From contig CAVRFX010000013.1 of assembly GCA_963720645.1 (NCBI GenBank), positions 62,001 to 126,000 on the forward strand: 64,000 nt of DNA, read 5' to 3'. The translations under genes and the position numbers were made by a program. Source of the stretch: RYN-230 sp963720645 (GTDB lineage: Bacteria > Actinomycetota > Actinomycetes > Streptosporangiales > Streptosporangiaceae). The notes under the pieces are model-generated. The model worked only from the letters and a program-made list of their open reading frames with translations, searched no databases and had not been told where the DNA came from. Positions 38,977-46,443 of the stretch are shown here, piece by piece (positions within the stretch are counted from its first letter, which is position 1; each line of letters opens with the position of its first letter).

Positions 38977-39169
38977 CGGTGGGGGCGGCCTCGCCGGCGG
39001 CGCGCCGCGGGTCCCGGGTTTGCCCGTGGCGGCGGCGCGTAGTGGATCCCGAGCTTGCCCGTGCCGGGCGGCGCGCCGCCATCCCGAGTTTGCTCGCGGG
39101 CCAGGATCGGCTACAGTTCTGAACGCACGCCTGCCCGGGCTGACACGCTCGGTTGGGAGTGCACCACAT

Positions 39170-39242
39170 GCGGACGTAGCGCAGCTGGTAGCGCATCACC
39201 TTGCCAAGGTGAGGGTCGCGGGTTCGAATCCCGTCGTCCGCT
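39170..39242 (+). tRNA. tRNA-Gly (GCC)
   Basis: Acceptor stem GCGGACG/CGTCCGC, anticodon loop TTGCCAA, T-loop GGTTCGAATCC. CCA not encoded. First of a Gly-Cys-Val tRNA cluster. Confidence 0.95.
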
Positions 39243-39334
39243 CGGAGGCGCCGGATTCCGTCCCGCAGGCCGCTGGCCCGCACGGTTCTTCGGATGTCCA
39301 AAGCCATGATTCCCCAGCAGGGAACGTTGGCGCT

Positions 39335-39406
39335 GGCGGAGTGGCCGAGTGGCTTAGGCAAGGGCCTGCAAAGCCCTGTACGCGGGTTCGATTCCCGCCT
39401 CCGCCT
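39335..39406 (+). tRNA. tRNA-Cys (GCA)
   Basis: Acceptor stem GGCGGAG/CTCCGCC, anticodon stem AGGGC/GCCCT with loop CTGCAAA, T-arm CGGGTTCGATTCCCG. CCA not encoded. Confidence 0.93.
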
Positions 39407-39409
39407 CGA

Positions 39410-39481
39410 GGGCGATTGGCGCAGTGGGAGCGCGCCTCGTTGACACCGAGGAGGTCGCTGGTTCGAACCCAGCATCGCCCA
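39410..39481 (+). tRNA. tRNA-Val (GAC)
   Basis: Acceptor stem GGGCGAT/ATCGCCC, anticodon loop TTGACAC, T-arm CTGGTTCGAACCCAG. Only three bases from tRNA-Cys, so cotranscribed. Its 3' half is the apparent target of the elements that follow, which carry related 3' fragments at 40097 and 59838. Confidence 0.95.
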
Positions 39482-39492
39482 CGAAAGCAAGC

Positions 39493-39526
39493 GAGCCCGC
39501 AGGGTGTTGGCGCACCCCACGGGCTC
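39493..39526 (+). terminator. terminator hairpin after the tRNA cluster
   Basis: GAGCCCG and CGGGCTC form a perfect 7-bp stem, extended inside by GGGTG/CACCC. It starts 11 bases after tRNA-Val. No T-run follows, as is usual in high-GC actinobacteria. Confidence 0.75.
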
Positions 39527-39551
39527 TGACTGACGAAGGTGGGTAAACACC

Positions 39552-40086
39552 ATGTCAGTTAGCGGCCAGCCTACGGGCGATCGGTGCGGCAACTGGATGC
39601 CGCGCGCCAGGGAGTATTGCGGGCGGATGCCCGGCCACCGGGGGAGAGTGCCGGACGGCGGCAGCCTTGGCCGACCGCAGGGCACGGCTGACGGAGCGGC
39701 GGCGAGAGGAGACACTCGTCACCCCGGAGGCCAGGTCCCGCTGGAACCGGGCGTACAAACTCAAGCTCATGGGCCTGACCCCGGAGCGGTTCGCCCGCAT
39801 GCTGGAGACGCAGGGGTACGCCTGCGCGATGTGCCGCACGCCGTTCGAGGAAGACCAGCGCATCTGCATCGACCATGACCACGCCTGCTGCCCGCCCAAG
39901 CTGCCGAGCAGGTGCTGCGGCAAGTGCGTGCGCGGCCTGCTGTGCCTTACCTGCAATGTGGCCCTCGGGTACATCGAGACGTACTCCGAGATGGCGATGA
40001 CCTACCTCGGACAGCAGACCGCACTACGCCCGGCCAGCCCCCAACCGGCCGGGCATAGCGGGCTTGCGGCGTTACCCGGTGAGTGA
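39552..40086 (+). CDS. endonuclease VII-like HNH nuclease, one +1 frameshift
   Basis: The ATG at 39552 follows GAAGGTGGG and gives an N-terminal zinc knuckle (CGNWMPRAREYCGRMPGH). One extra G at about 39642 in a G5 run shifts the frame; the rest reads CRTAAALADRRARLTERRR, then the recombination endonuclease VII domain: YACAMCRTPF, CIDHDHACC, CVRGLLCLTCNVALG. The four Cys pairs and the DHDH catalytic site are complete. This phage- and element-associated family resolves branched DNA or acts as a homing-type nuclease. It lies alone between tRNA-Val and the next att copy. Confidence 0.82.
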
Positions 40087-40096
40087 GCTGATCTCG

Positions 40097-40168
40097 TTGA
40101 CACCGAAGAGGTCACTGGTTCAATCCCAGTACCGCCCACCAGTTTGCGCAGGTCAGAGGCCGGTTCCC
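40097..40168 (+). repeat. left 72-bp attachment repeat (tRNA-Val 3' fragment)
   Basis: Runs from TTGACACCGAAGAGG of the anticodon loop through the T-arm, acceptor strand and encoded CCA to CGGTTCCC. Matches 59838-59909 with one difference (TACCGCCC versus TATCGCCC). The 5' half of the tRNA is missing. Confidence 0.88.
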
Positions 40169-40308
40169 GGGGACGGGGACCGGCTTTCTTGATCATTTGT
40201 CAACGGTTTGTCAACAGGACGCGCCACCGTCAGGCGGCATGTATTGAACCAGGACGGCACTGAGCGGCCCTGAATTTCGGTCCGCCGGAACCCGGTGCTG
40301 GGGTGCTG

Positions 40309-42141
40309 TCAGCGGCCCGGTCCGGCGCGGCTGGGCGGCCTGCGCACGGGTCCCGGGGTCAACGGTGGCCGCGATCCGATGAGGTTGTTGTCGGCCTCCG
40401 GTGGAGCCTGGCCGGGTCGCGGCGGGGCCGGGAAGTCCAGGCTGGCGACGTCTCGTGGCCGCCGCGCAGTCCGGGGCTGGTGGGCCTGCTGTGGCCCGTC
40501 TGGTGCCGAAGCATCCCCCCGCGCCTGGCTTAGGCTCGCGTGGAGGCGCTCTGCGGCCTGTCGCGCCGCTGCTGCCCGCGCGGCGTGCTGCTCGGCCTGG
40601 CGCAGCTCGCCCACCGCTATGGCCAACCGAACCAGGCTGACGGTCAGCTGGACAGCTCCCCGTGTGCCGCCGTCGCCTGGGCCGACCGCCATGGCCAGGA
40701 GCCTGGCAGTTGCGCGCAGGCCGTCGCCCTCGGCGGTCCGCTGCGGAATCTTCCCATGGGCCATCCGGGACGCGCGCTCGTAGGCGTCCGCCACGTCCCG
40801 CAGCACCGGATTCCCGATTGCCCGGGCCGTCGCGTGGAAGGTCGCAGCCGCCGCCCAGGCCGCATCGGCGGCCGCGGTCGGGTCACTCCCGGCGCTGCGC
40901 CGGATCTGCTCCGCAGCCGCATTGGCTTGCTGGGCGGCGTGGTGGTAGAACGCGTCGCGTTCCGGCCCGGTGAGCCGGAACGATCCGGCGCCGATGTGCT
41001 CCCGCTCCCACCGGCGGCGCAACTGAGGCAGCGTCAGCCCGGCGGCCAGCCGCCCTCCCCCGCACCATCTGACCGCGCCGTCCGGGTCCGTGTAGCCGGG
41101 ATGCGCCACCGCGTACCCGGTGACCTCACCCCGGTTGACCTCGCTGTACCGCAGTTGCACCAGCACGCCGCTCTCTCGCAGCTGCGCGAAGAACCCGGCC
41201 TCGTCCGGGGCCTGCTCCGCCGCCGCGGTGACCCGGCCCCGGAGCGCAGCTCGGGCTATCACACCGTGGACCGACTGCCCGTGGCCTTCCTCGGCTGGGC
41301 CCGCCCAGCAAGCGCGCAGCTTCGGCAAGGTGAGATCGGGGGCCAGCTTCCCGCCGCCGTACCAGACGATCCCGCCGTCCTTGCTGGTGTGATCCGCTAG
41401 GCCGACGGCATACCCGGTGACCTGACCCGGGTTGATCGTGCTGTGCCGCTTCCGGACCAGCACCCTGGCCTGCTCCAGCCGGGCGAAGAACTCCCGCTCC
41501 GAACCCGCCCCGGCCGCCGCCGCGCACACTTCCCGGCGCAGGGACACCCGGGGCGCCTCGTCCCACCCGCGCCGGAGGGCCTGCTCCATCTCGGCGCGGG
41601 TGGGCTGCTTCGCGGCGGTGCGGTCCGCAGGAGCCGTGGCCCGCAGCCCCAGCCGCCGCTCAGCGTCCCGGCAGGCCTCCCGCACCCGGAAGAAGTCATT
41701 CCAGGTCCTCACTCGTCCGCCATGCGGCCGGGCCAGCATCGCCACAATGTGAATGTGATCCGCAGCGTGCCGGACCGCGACCCACCGCACGCCGGACTCG
41801 TCATCGTGGGCCGCGAAGCCGGTCCTGTCCATGACCTCGGATGCGACACGGCCCCACTCTTCGTCGGACAGCATCCGGTCCCCCGGCGCTGTCCGGACTG
41901 AGCAGTGCCACACGGGCTTATCGCATCCGCCGAACGGGTCGAGCGCCAACGGCAGGAGGAGCAGCCCAGTCAGCCGCCGGAGGTCTGGCGTCCCGTCGCC
42001 CCGCCGGTCCGGCTCCAACTCCTGCGGATCCCCGAACCCCGCTACGAGATGCGGGTCGGTGTGCTCATTCGCCCGGCCTGGCCCGTACAAGTAGCGCAGC
42101 AGTCCCCCGACATTTGATCCGCGGACCACTTTCCCGATCAT
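40309..42141 (-). CDS. relaxase/mobilization nuclease
   Basis: A 610-residue HUH-type relaxase. The N-terminal nuclease domain has GSNVGGLLRYLYGPGRANEH, the catalytic histidine cluster in RHAADHIHIVAML (His125, Asp128, His129, His131) and RTWNDFFRVREACRDAERRLGL. Two related central repeats (VLVRKRHSTINPGQVTGYAV and VLVQLRYSEVNRGEVTGYAV) follow, then an alanine-rich helical tail and a proline-rich end. It would nick oriT and pilot the strand through a helper's conjugation channel. The ATG at 42141 overlaps the end of a short broken gene upstream. Confidence 0.88.
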   Translation of the reverse strand: MIGKVVRGSNVGGLLRYLYGPGRANEHTDPHLVAGFGDPQELEPDRRGDGTPDLRRLTGLLLLPLALDPFGGCDKPVWHCSVRTAPGDRMLSDEEWGRVASEVMDRTGFAAHDDESGVRWVAVRHAADHIHIVAMLARPHGGRVRTWNDFFRVREACRDAERRLGLRATAPADRTAAKQPTRAEMEQALRRGWDEAPRVSLRREVCAAAAGAGSEREFFARLEQARVLVRKRHSTINPGQVTGYAVGLADHTSKDGGIVWYGGGKLAPDLTLPKLRACWAGPAEEGHGQSVHGVIARAALRGRVTAAAEQAPDEAGFFAQLRESGVLVQLRYSEVNRGEVTGYAVAHPGYTDPDGAVRWCGGGRLAAGLTLPQLRRRWEREHIGAGSFRLTGPERDAFYHHAAQQANAAAEQIRRSAGSDPTAAADAAWAAAATFHATARAIGNPVLRDVADAYERASRMAHGKIPQRTAEGDGLRATARLLAMAVGPGDGGTRGAVQLTVSLVRLAIAVGELRQAEQHAARAAAARQAAERLHASLSQARGDASAPDGPQQAHQPRTARRPRDVASLDFPAPPRPGQAPPEADNNLIGSRPPLTPGPVRRPPSRAGPGR

Positions 42142-42322
42142 CAGGAACGGTCACCCACATCCCCAGAGACTCAGTGGTCTGCCAGCGCAGCCAATCCCTC
42201 ATCAGCTTCCCCGGCTTATCCGCCGCCTTCGCCAGCTCGTACAGCGGGACACCTCATCAAGCTCTTCCTGCGTGACCGCGCCCGGTCACCCCGTTGCGAA
42301 CCCGGCCAGCAGCTTCCATCAT
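42142..42322 (-). pseudogene. short relaxosome-accessory-like gene, frameshifted
   Basis: Upstream of the relaxase on the same strand, from MMEAAGRVRNGVTG through VTQEELDEVSR to LYELAKAADKPGKLMRDWL and RWQTTESLGMWVTVPDD. Three frames are used, so two indels separate the pieces. Position and helical, charged character fit a small nicking-accessory or DNA-binding protein. The family was not recognised. Confidence 0.4.
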
Positions 42323-42324
42323 GC

Positions 42325-42351
42325 AACTCTGGACCGCGCCGGTCCAGAGTT
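42325..42351. promoter_or_regulatory. perfect 12-bp inverted repeat, candidate oriT or operator
   Basis: AACTCTGGACCG, a 3-base centre, then its exact complement. It sits directly upstream of the short relaxosome-like gene and between divergent genes (relaxase unit and XRE regulator). It could be the oriT hairpin or a regulator site. Confidence 0.6.
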
Positions 42352-42656
42352 ATCCATAGGTTATGTATATCTCGCTCCTCCCGTTCTCCAGTTTCATTCG
42401 ATGCAAGTCGCACACCACCTATCGCAGATCACTAATCTATGCGGAAGAGTGCCGGATAAGACCAGCCAATAACTCCGGATGTCGTTCCGCACGCCTGACG
42501 CGGCCAGATTTGCCAGTCGGGGCCAGTAGATAGGCGACGCCCCGCGGCTGCCCAGCAGGGCTTCCGGTTGCGCCGCCCCGGGTGTCCCGCCTGCACAGGT
42601 CTTGTCCACGCGCATACCCTTGGTAATCGGTAGCTGGTCAACCCCGAGGGTGACTG
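42352..42656. promoter_or_regulatory. intergenic region between relaxase unit and XRE regulator
   Basis: About 300 bases with lower GC near 42360-42470, including GTTATGTATATCTCGC next to the inverted repeat. It should contain promoters for both divergent units and probably oriT. No conserved nic sequence was recognised. Confidence 0.4.
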
Positions 42657-43898
42657 ATGCTAGATGATCTAGCCGGTAAGCGGACTGGCGAGCGTATCCA
42701 GATCCTCCGCGAGCGCAAAGGCCTGTCCCGGCCGGTGCTCGCCGGGCTGGTTGGCATGTCCGCAGGCTGGCTGAAGGGGATCGAGCAGGGCCGGCGCCTT
42801 CCGCCGCGGCTACCTGTCCTGGTGAAGCTCGCGGAAGCACTGGCTGTTGGAGACGTAGCTGTCCTGGCCGGGGTCGGACATGGACCTGGGCGGCGCTGCG
42901 TCAATTCCGGTGGCGTCGTTCGCCCGGATTCCGCATGACGCAGTACCCGCGATCCGGGAGGCCGTCCGCGATCCGATGCTGTCTGTGCCGGACACGCCGG
43001 TCAACATCGAGGACGTGGCCGCCCGCACGGCCGACGCATGGCGGCTATGGCACACGTCACGCGAACACCGCACCGATGTTGGACGTGTACTTCCCCGGCT
43101 CATCACAGATGCCCGGCTCGCCGCCCGCTCTGCCGAAGGAGCTGCCCGCCGTTCGGCCAATGCGGTGCTGTCGGATGTGTACGCGCTGGCGCAGCATGAG
43201 ATCGTCTGGGCGAGCGAGGCAGAACTGACCTGGACGGTCGCTGACCGTGCGATGACTGCAGCTCAGGAAGCCGATAGCCCTGTCGCCCTTGCTGGCGCGG
43301 CCTGGACCCTGGGGATGGTCCAGCGGTCGGCCGGGGATATCGATGGGGCCCTCTCCCTGGCCCGCGACGCTACCGTGCTGCTGGAACCTTTGATGGACGA
43401 CGTTAGCGATGACGTGCCGGCCTAGCCGGGGCGCTGGAGCTGCATGCCGCTACGACTTGCGCGAGAGCAGGCCGCGAAGGGGACGCCTGGCGGTACTGGG
43501 ACCGGGCGAGCGTCATCGCCCGGGGGTTGCCAGATGGCTATAACCACCCGTGGACGATGTTCGGGGCATCGAACGTGGAGTTGCATGCTGTGTCGATCAG
43601 CGCGGACCTGTCGAAGTCTCAGGAGGCACGCAGCCGAGCCGAACAGATCGACCCCGAGGAGATCCCGAGCCGGGAACGCCGCGGGCGGCTGGGCGTGGAG
43701 ATCGCCCGCTCCTATGGCCAGCGGCAGGATTACCCGGGCATGCTGCACTGGCTGGAGTTCGCTTACCAGACCTCGACGGATTCGGTCCGCTATTCCCCTT
43801 CCGCGCGCCAGATGGCATCGGAAGCCGTCGATCACGGTGGCCTGCTGATCAGGAGGCGGGCGCGTGCCTTGGCGGGCAGCCTCGGCCTGCCCCTGTAG
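42657..43898 (+). CDS. XRE-family regulator with TPR-like C-terminus, two frameshifts
   Basis: The N-terminal helix-turn-helix is intact (GERIQILRERKGLSRPVLAGLVGMSAGWLKGIEQGRRLPP). A +1 shift at about 42878 leads into the long helical-repeat part (MDLGGAASIPVASFARIPHD...ALAQHEIVWASEAELTWTVADRAMTAAQ), and a -1 shift at about 43425 into the end (YNHPWTMFGASNVELHAVSISADLSKSQEARSRAE, stop 43898). This architecture is the common actinobacterial XRE plus tetratricopeptide regulator, often paired with small membrane or DUF397-type proteins. Here it probably controls the element. Confidence 0.8.
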
Positions 43899-44009
43899 CG
43901 ACGGGGCGCACACCGCACCTCTCCGCGGCGGGCTCCATGCTGCGCCTCTCTGGGGACGTCATGGCGCCTAAGGTCACAGGCGCCATGAGCGGCCTTCGGG
44001 AAGGTGGAG

Positions 44010-44282
44010 ATGCAGATGCCCTGGACCAGCTCACAAGCGCTCGAAACGCTGGCCGCAGAGCTTCGGAGGCGCGGCTATGAAGTGAAGTTAATCGCCCCGG
44101 AGGGACGCGAGCCGTGGTTGGCGGTACGCAACCCCCAGGTGCCGATGCTTGCCGAAACAGTGCTCGTCCATGCCGAATGGTTCTGGTGGCCATGGCAAGA
44201 CAGGATCGGCCCGGCCACGGATGTGCCCGCAGCCGCCGATCGGGTCCTGCGGGTGTTGGCTGCGACGGGCGGTGACGCGTGA
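44010..44282 (+). CDS. small protein of unknown function
   Basis: About 90 residues (MQMPWTSSQALETLAAELRRRGYEVKLIAPEGREPWLAVRNPQ...), an alpha/beta layout with an aromatic EWFWWPWQDRIGP stretch. GGAAGG precedes the ATG at 44010; a GTG at 44004 is also possible. It sits 110 bases after the XRE gene and its stop overlaps the next start as GTGA. This arrangement (XRE-TPR followed by two tiny coupled genes) is familiar in actinomycete genomes. Function not recognised. Confidence 0.65.
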   Translation: MQMPWTSSQALETLAAELRRRGYEVKLIAPEGREPWLAVRNPQVPMLAETVLVHAEWFWWPWQDRIGPATDVPAAADRVLRVLAATGGDA

Positions 44283-44488
44283 GTACCCCCGACAGCGATG
44301 AGGAGATGGTCCGCCTGCGGGCGGAGTTTCCGGGCCACCGCATCGGCACCGAGACGATCATGGACCGCGTGCGCTTCGTCGCGCGCAGCCAACGGGTCGG
44401 AGCACGCCCTCACACCGTTGTCACGCATGACCTTGGTGAACTGCGAGTCGCCCTGGAAGCCGCCGGGCCGTCGGCCCAGGACAGGTGA
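44279..44488 (+). CDS. small protein of unknown function, coupled to the preceding gene
   Basis: 69 residues from a GTG (MSTPDSDEEMVRLRAEFPGHRIGTETIMDRVRFVAR...HDLGELRVALEAAG). Overlaps the upstream stop by 4 bases. Hydrophilic and mostly helical; no family recognised. Confidence 0.6.
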   Translation: MSTPDSDEEMVRLRAEFPGHRIGTETIMDRVRFVARSQRVGARPHTVVTHDLGELRVALEAAGPSAQDR

Positions 44489-44492
44489 AGAG

Positions 44493-44960
44493 GTGAGCAC
44501 GGACGCGCAACGACTCACCATTGCCCACAAGCTGCCCGGCAGGGACACGCCGCAGGTGGGAGTCGGTATCAGGACAATCGATCAGGCGCCGCATGACTCA
44601 GCTAGTCACAGAGACTCCTGGCAGCCCGTATTCCTCACGGTGACCGAGGCGGCCAGAACGATGTCGCAATCTCCCTCGTCAGTCCTTCGCCAGATTCACA
44701 GCGGCCAACTGCGCAGTTTGCGTCTGGGCCGGACCTACCGAATACCAGATCACCATGCGAATCGCATTCTCGCGGATGGGTCATGGGACGACAAGTACCT
44801 TACTGCCGCGGAGTGTGCCCGCATCCTGCGCTGCCCTCACCCTACAATGTGCGCCCTAGTGCATCACGGGTATCTCGCCGGTAGGTTCAATGAATCTCAC
44901 GACGGCTACCAGATTCGTATTGCAGAATTTCGCCGCTTCTTAAATCGCGTTATGCGGTGA
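44493..44960 (+). CDS. protein with two tandem excisionase-type helix-turn-helix domains
   Basis: 155 residues from a GTG at 44493 preceded by GGTGAAGAG. The first HTH is FLTVTEAARTMSQSPSSVLRQIHSGQLRSLRLGRTYRIPDH, the second KYLTAAECARILRCPHPTMCALVHHGYLAGRF. Each is of the MerR/excisionase (HTH_17) type that reads DNA in recombination directionality factors and element regulators. It may be the element's Xis-like factor, although it is far from the integrase. The 3' end overlaps the convergent Nudix gene by 21 bases. Confidence 0.72.
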   Translation: MSTDAQRLTIAHKLPGRDTPQVGVGIRTIDQAPHDSASHRDSWQPVFLTVTEAARTMSQSPSSVLRQIHSGQLRSLRLGRTYRIPDHHANRILADGSWDDKYLTAAECARILRCPHPTMCALVHHGYLAGRFNESHDGYQIRIAEFRRFLNRVMR

Positions 44961-45524
44961 GTTCCGGCGCGTCCGCTCCGCAACGGCATGCAGGACGCCG
45001 ATAACTGTCGCAGCCCCGATGATCTCCCCAGTCTGGATCATCTCCAGAGCCTCCTCGACAGGAACCCAGCGCACTGCCTCGGCCTCGTCCGTCTCCGGTT
45101 CCCCGACAAGATCCGCGCCGTGTGCCACGTAGACGTCCTGCGGCGCGTCCGCTGACCCGAGCGCAGGCTGGAACGTCAGAAGGAACTCGACCGACCGCAG
45201 CCGCCATCCGGTCTCTTCCTGAACCTCCCGTGCCGCAGCAGCGGCACTGTCCTCGCCGGGATCGACATAGCCGCCTGGGATCTCCCAGTCCCACCGGTCC
45301 ACGATGAACCTGTGTCGCCAGATCAGCAGCAGGCGCTCCCGTGCCTCGTCGAGAACCACGGTCATCGCGCACCGCGGCATTCGGAAGACGTACTGCTCGA
45401 ACTGCTTCCCGTCCGGAAGCTCAACGCTGGCTACCGACAAGCGGATGTGCGGGTTCGCATCCACCAGCCGCTCGCCATGGATCGTCCACCGCGTCCGCAC
45501 GGCCGAAGGAGTCTCGTCGGTCAC
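44940..45524 (-). CDS. Nudix hydrolase (ADP-ribose pyrophosphatase-like)
   Basis: 194 residues. The Nudix box is perfect: GGYVDPGEDSAAAAAREVQEETG, with metal-binding Glu at 100, 103 and 104. The WEIPGG and downstream EAVRWVPVEEAL features are typical of NUDT5/ADP-ribose or sugar-nucleotide hydrolases. Acts on a nucleoside diphosphate-X; the exact substrate is open. Cargo of the mobile element. Confidence 0.85.
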   Translation of the reverse strand: MTDETPSAVRTRWTIHGERLVDANPHIRLSVASVELPDGKQFEQYVFRMPRCAMTVVLDEARERLLLIWRHRFIVDRWDWEIPGGYVDPGEDSAAAAAREVQEETGWRLRSVEFLLTFQPALGSADAPQDVYVAHGADLVGEPETDEAEAVRWVPVEEALEMIQTGEIIGAATVIGVLHAVAERTRRNSPHNAI

Positions 45525-45866
45525 AAAGCGACGCTATCCGCATCCCGCTCCCACCGGCCATTGACCGGTCGAGGCGATCAGGCACGGGACTCGTGGCTCA
45601 CCTCGGGGAGGCTGACATCAAAGGGCAGTTGCAGTACGACTCATTGCTTAGGAGGTCTTCGCGCCCAGTGCCCTGACCTGCCCAGCTCCAGGTCAGCGGC
45701 CCCGTGGCGTGCCCGTGAGTGACCCTGATTCACCGCGGCTCACTGTCCGATCGGGCACGTCACGGGCACGCACCGGACGCATGCAGGCGTACCCGCGGTT
45801 GGCCCTTTTGCTATGGCACGAGGATCGCACGGCGGCCCATCGTGTCGTTCTGGTGTCCCTTGTGGG
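45525..45866. other. gap between Nudix gene and ISKra4-type element
   Basis: 340 bases with no supported gene. Contains the Nudix promoter region and ends in the left target duplication CCTTGTGGG (45858-45866). Confidence 0.45.
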
Positions 45867-45918
45867 GGGTGCGCGACACAGATGTAGGTGAGCCGGGGAA
45901 GCGCAGGGTGCCGAGGTA

Positions 45919-45944
45919 CTCTGGAAGTGTCAAAACTTCCAGAG
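45919..45944 (+). promoter_or_regulatory. 10-bp leader hairpin before the IS ORF A
   Basis: CTCTGGAAGT and ACTTCCAGAG pair perfectly around a 6-base loop. The 3' arm includes AGAG of the ribosome site (AGAGGAG) eight bases before the ATG, so the stem could hide it and limit transposase translation. Confidence 0.65.
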
Positions 45945-45952
45945 GAGTGCTG

Positions 45953-46384
45953 ATGACGGAGCCGTCCCTTCCTGACCTGGAGCAGCAGCGTGAACAGCTG
46001 TATGAGCGGCTGGCCGGCACCGGCGATTTCCGGCCAGGCAGCATCAACGCCACCTACCGGCGCTGCGGCAAGCCGAATTGCGCCTGCGCGCGGCCCGGTC
46101 ATCCGGGGCACGGGCCCCGCTGGCTGTGGACCCGCTCAGCCGGGGGCCGGACGCGCACCCGCCAGCTGGCTGCCGCCGAGCTGGAGAAGGTCCGCGCGGA
46201 GCTGGCGGCCTATAAGGAGTTCACAGCGCTGAGTGAGCAGATCGTGCAGGTCAATGAGGCGATCTGCGAGGCTAGGCCGGTCCCGCTGCCCGCCCAGGAG
46301 CCCCCGGCCGGGCCGGGTGGTGAAAAAGGGGGCTCTCCGCCCGGCTCGCCGCGGCGTTCGCGGCGGAGGCCGCCGCCGAGGTAG
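45953..46384 (+). CDS. IS ORF A, DUF6788-type protein
   Basis: 143 residues. An N-terminal coiled coil (LEQQREQLYERLAG) is followed by INATYRRCGKPNCACARPGHPGHGPRWLWTR, a Cys-rich knuckle, and ELEKVRAELAAYKEF. The pattern matches DUF6788 proteins that accompany ISKra4-type transposases. The frame ends 60 bases before the annotated start of ORF B, but the ORF B frame is open upstream and overlaps it; an A5G5 run at 46323-46332 could join the two by -1 slippage. Confidence 0.75.
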   Translation: MTEPSLPDLEQQREQLYERLAGTGDFRPGSINATYRRCGKPNCACARPGHPGHGPRWLWTRSAGGRTRTRQLAAAELEKVRAELAAYKEFTALSEQIVQVNEAICEARPVPLPAQEPPAGPGGEKGGSPPGSPRRSRRRPPPR

Positions 46385-46443
46385 AGCGGCTGGCCGGGCT
46401 GGCCGCCCGGTCGCTGGGCACCGGCGGCGCAGGCCTGGAGGCG

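Noticed and set aside
40097..40140. Functional tRNA-Val (also at 59838)
   Set aside because: The acceptor 5' strand and D-arm are missing; these are attachment-site remnants.
44298..44492. Longer N-terminus for the double-HTH protein
   Set aside because: This part overlaps the small gene at 44279-44488 out of frame and is Arg/Ser-rich shadow sequence; the GTG at 44493 fits the conserved part.
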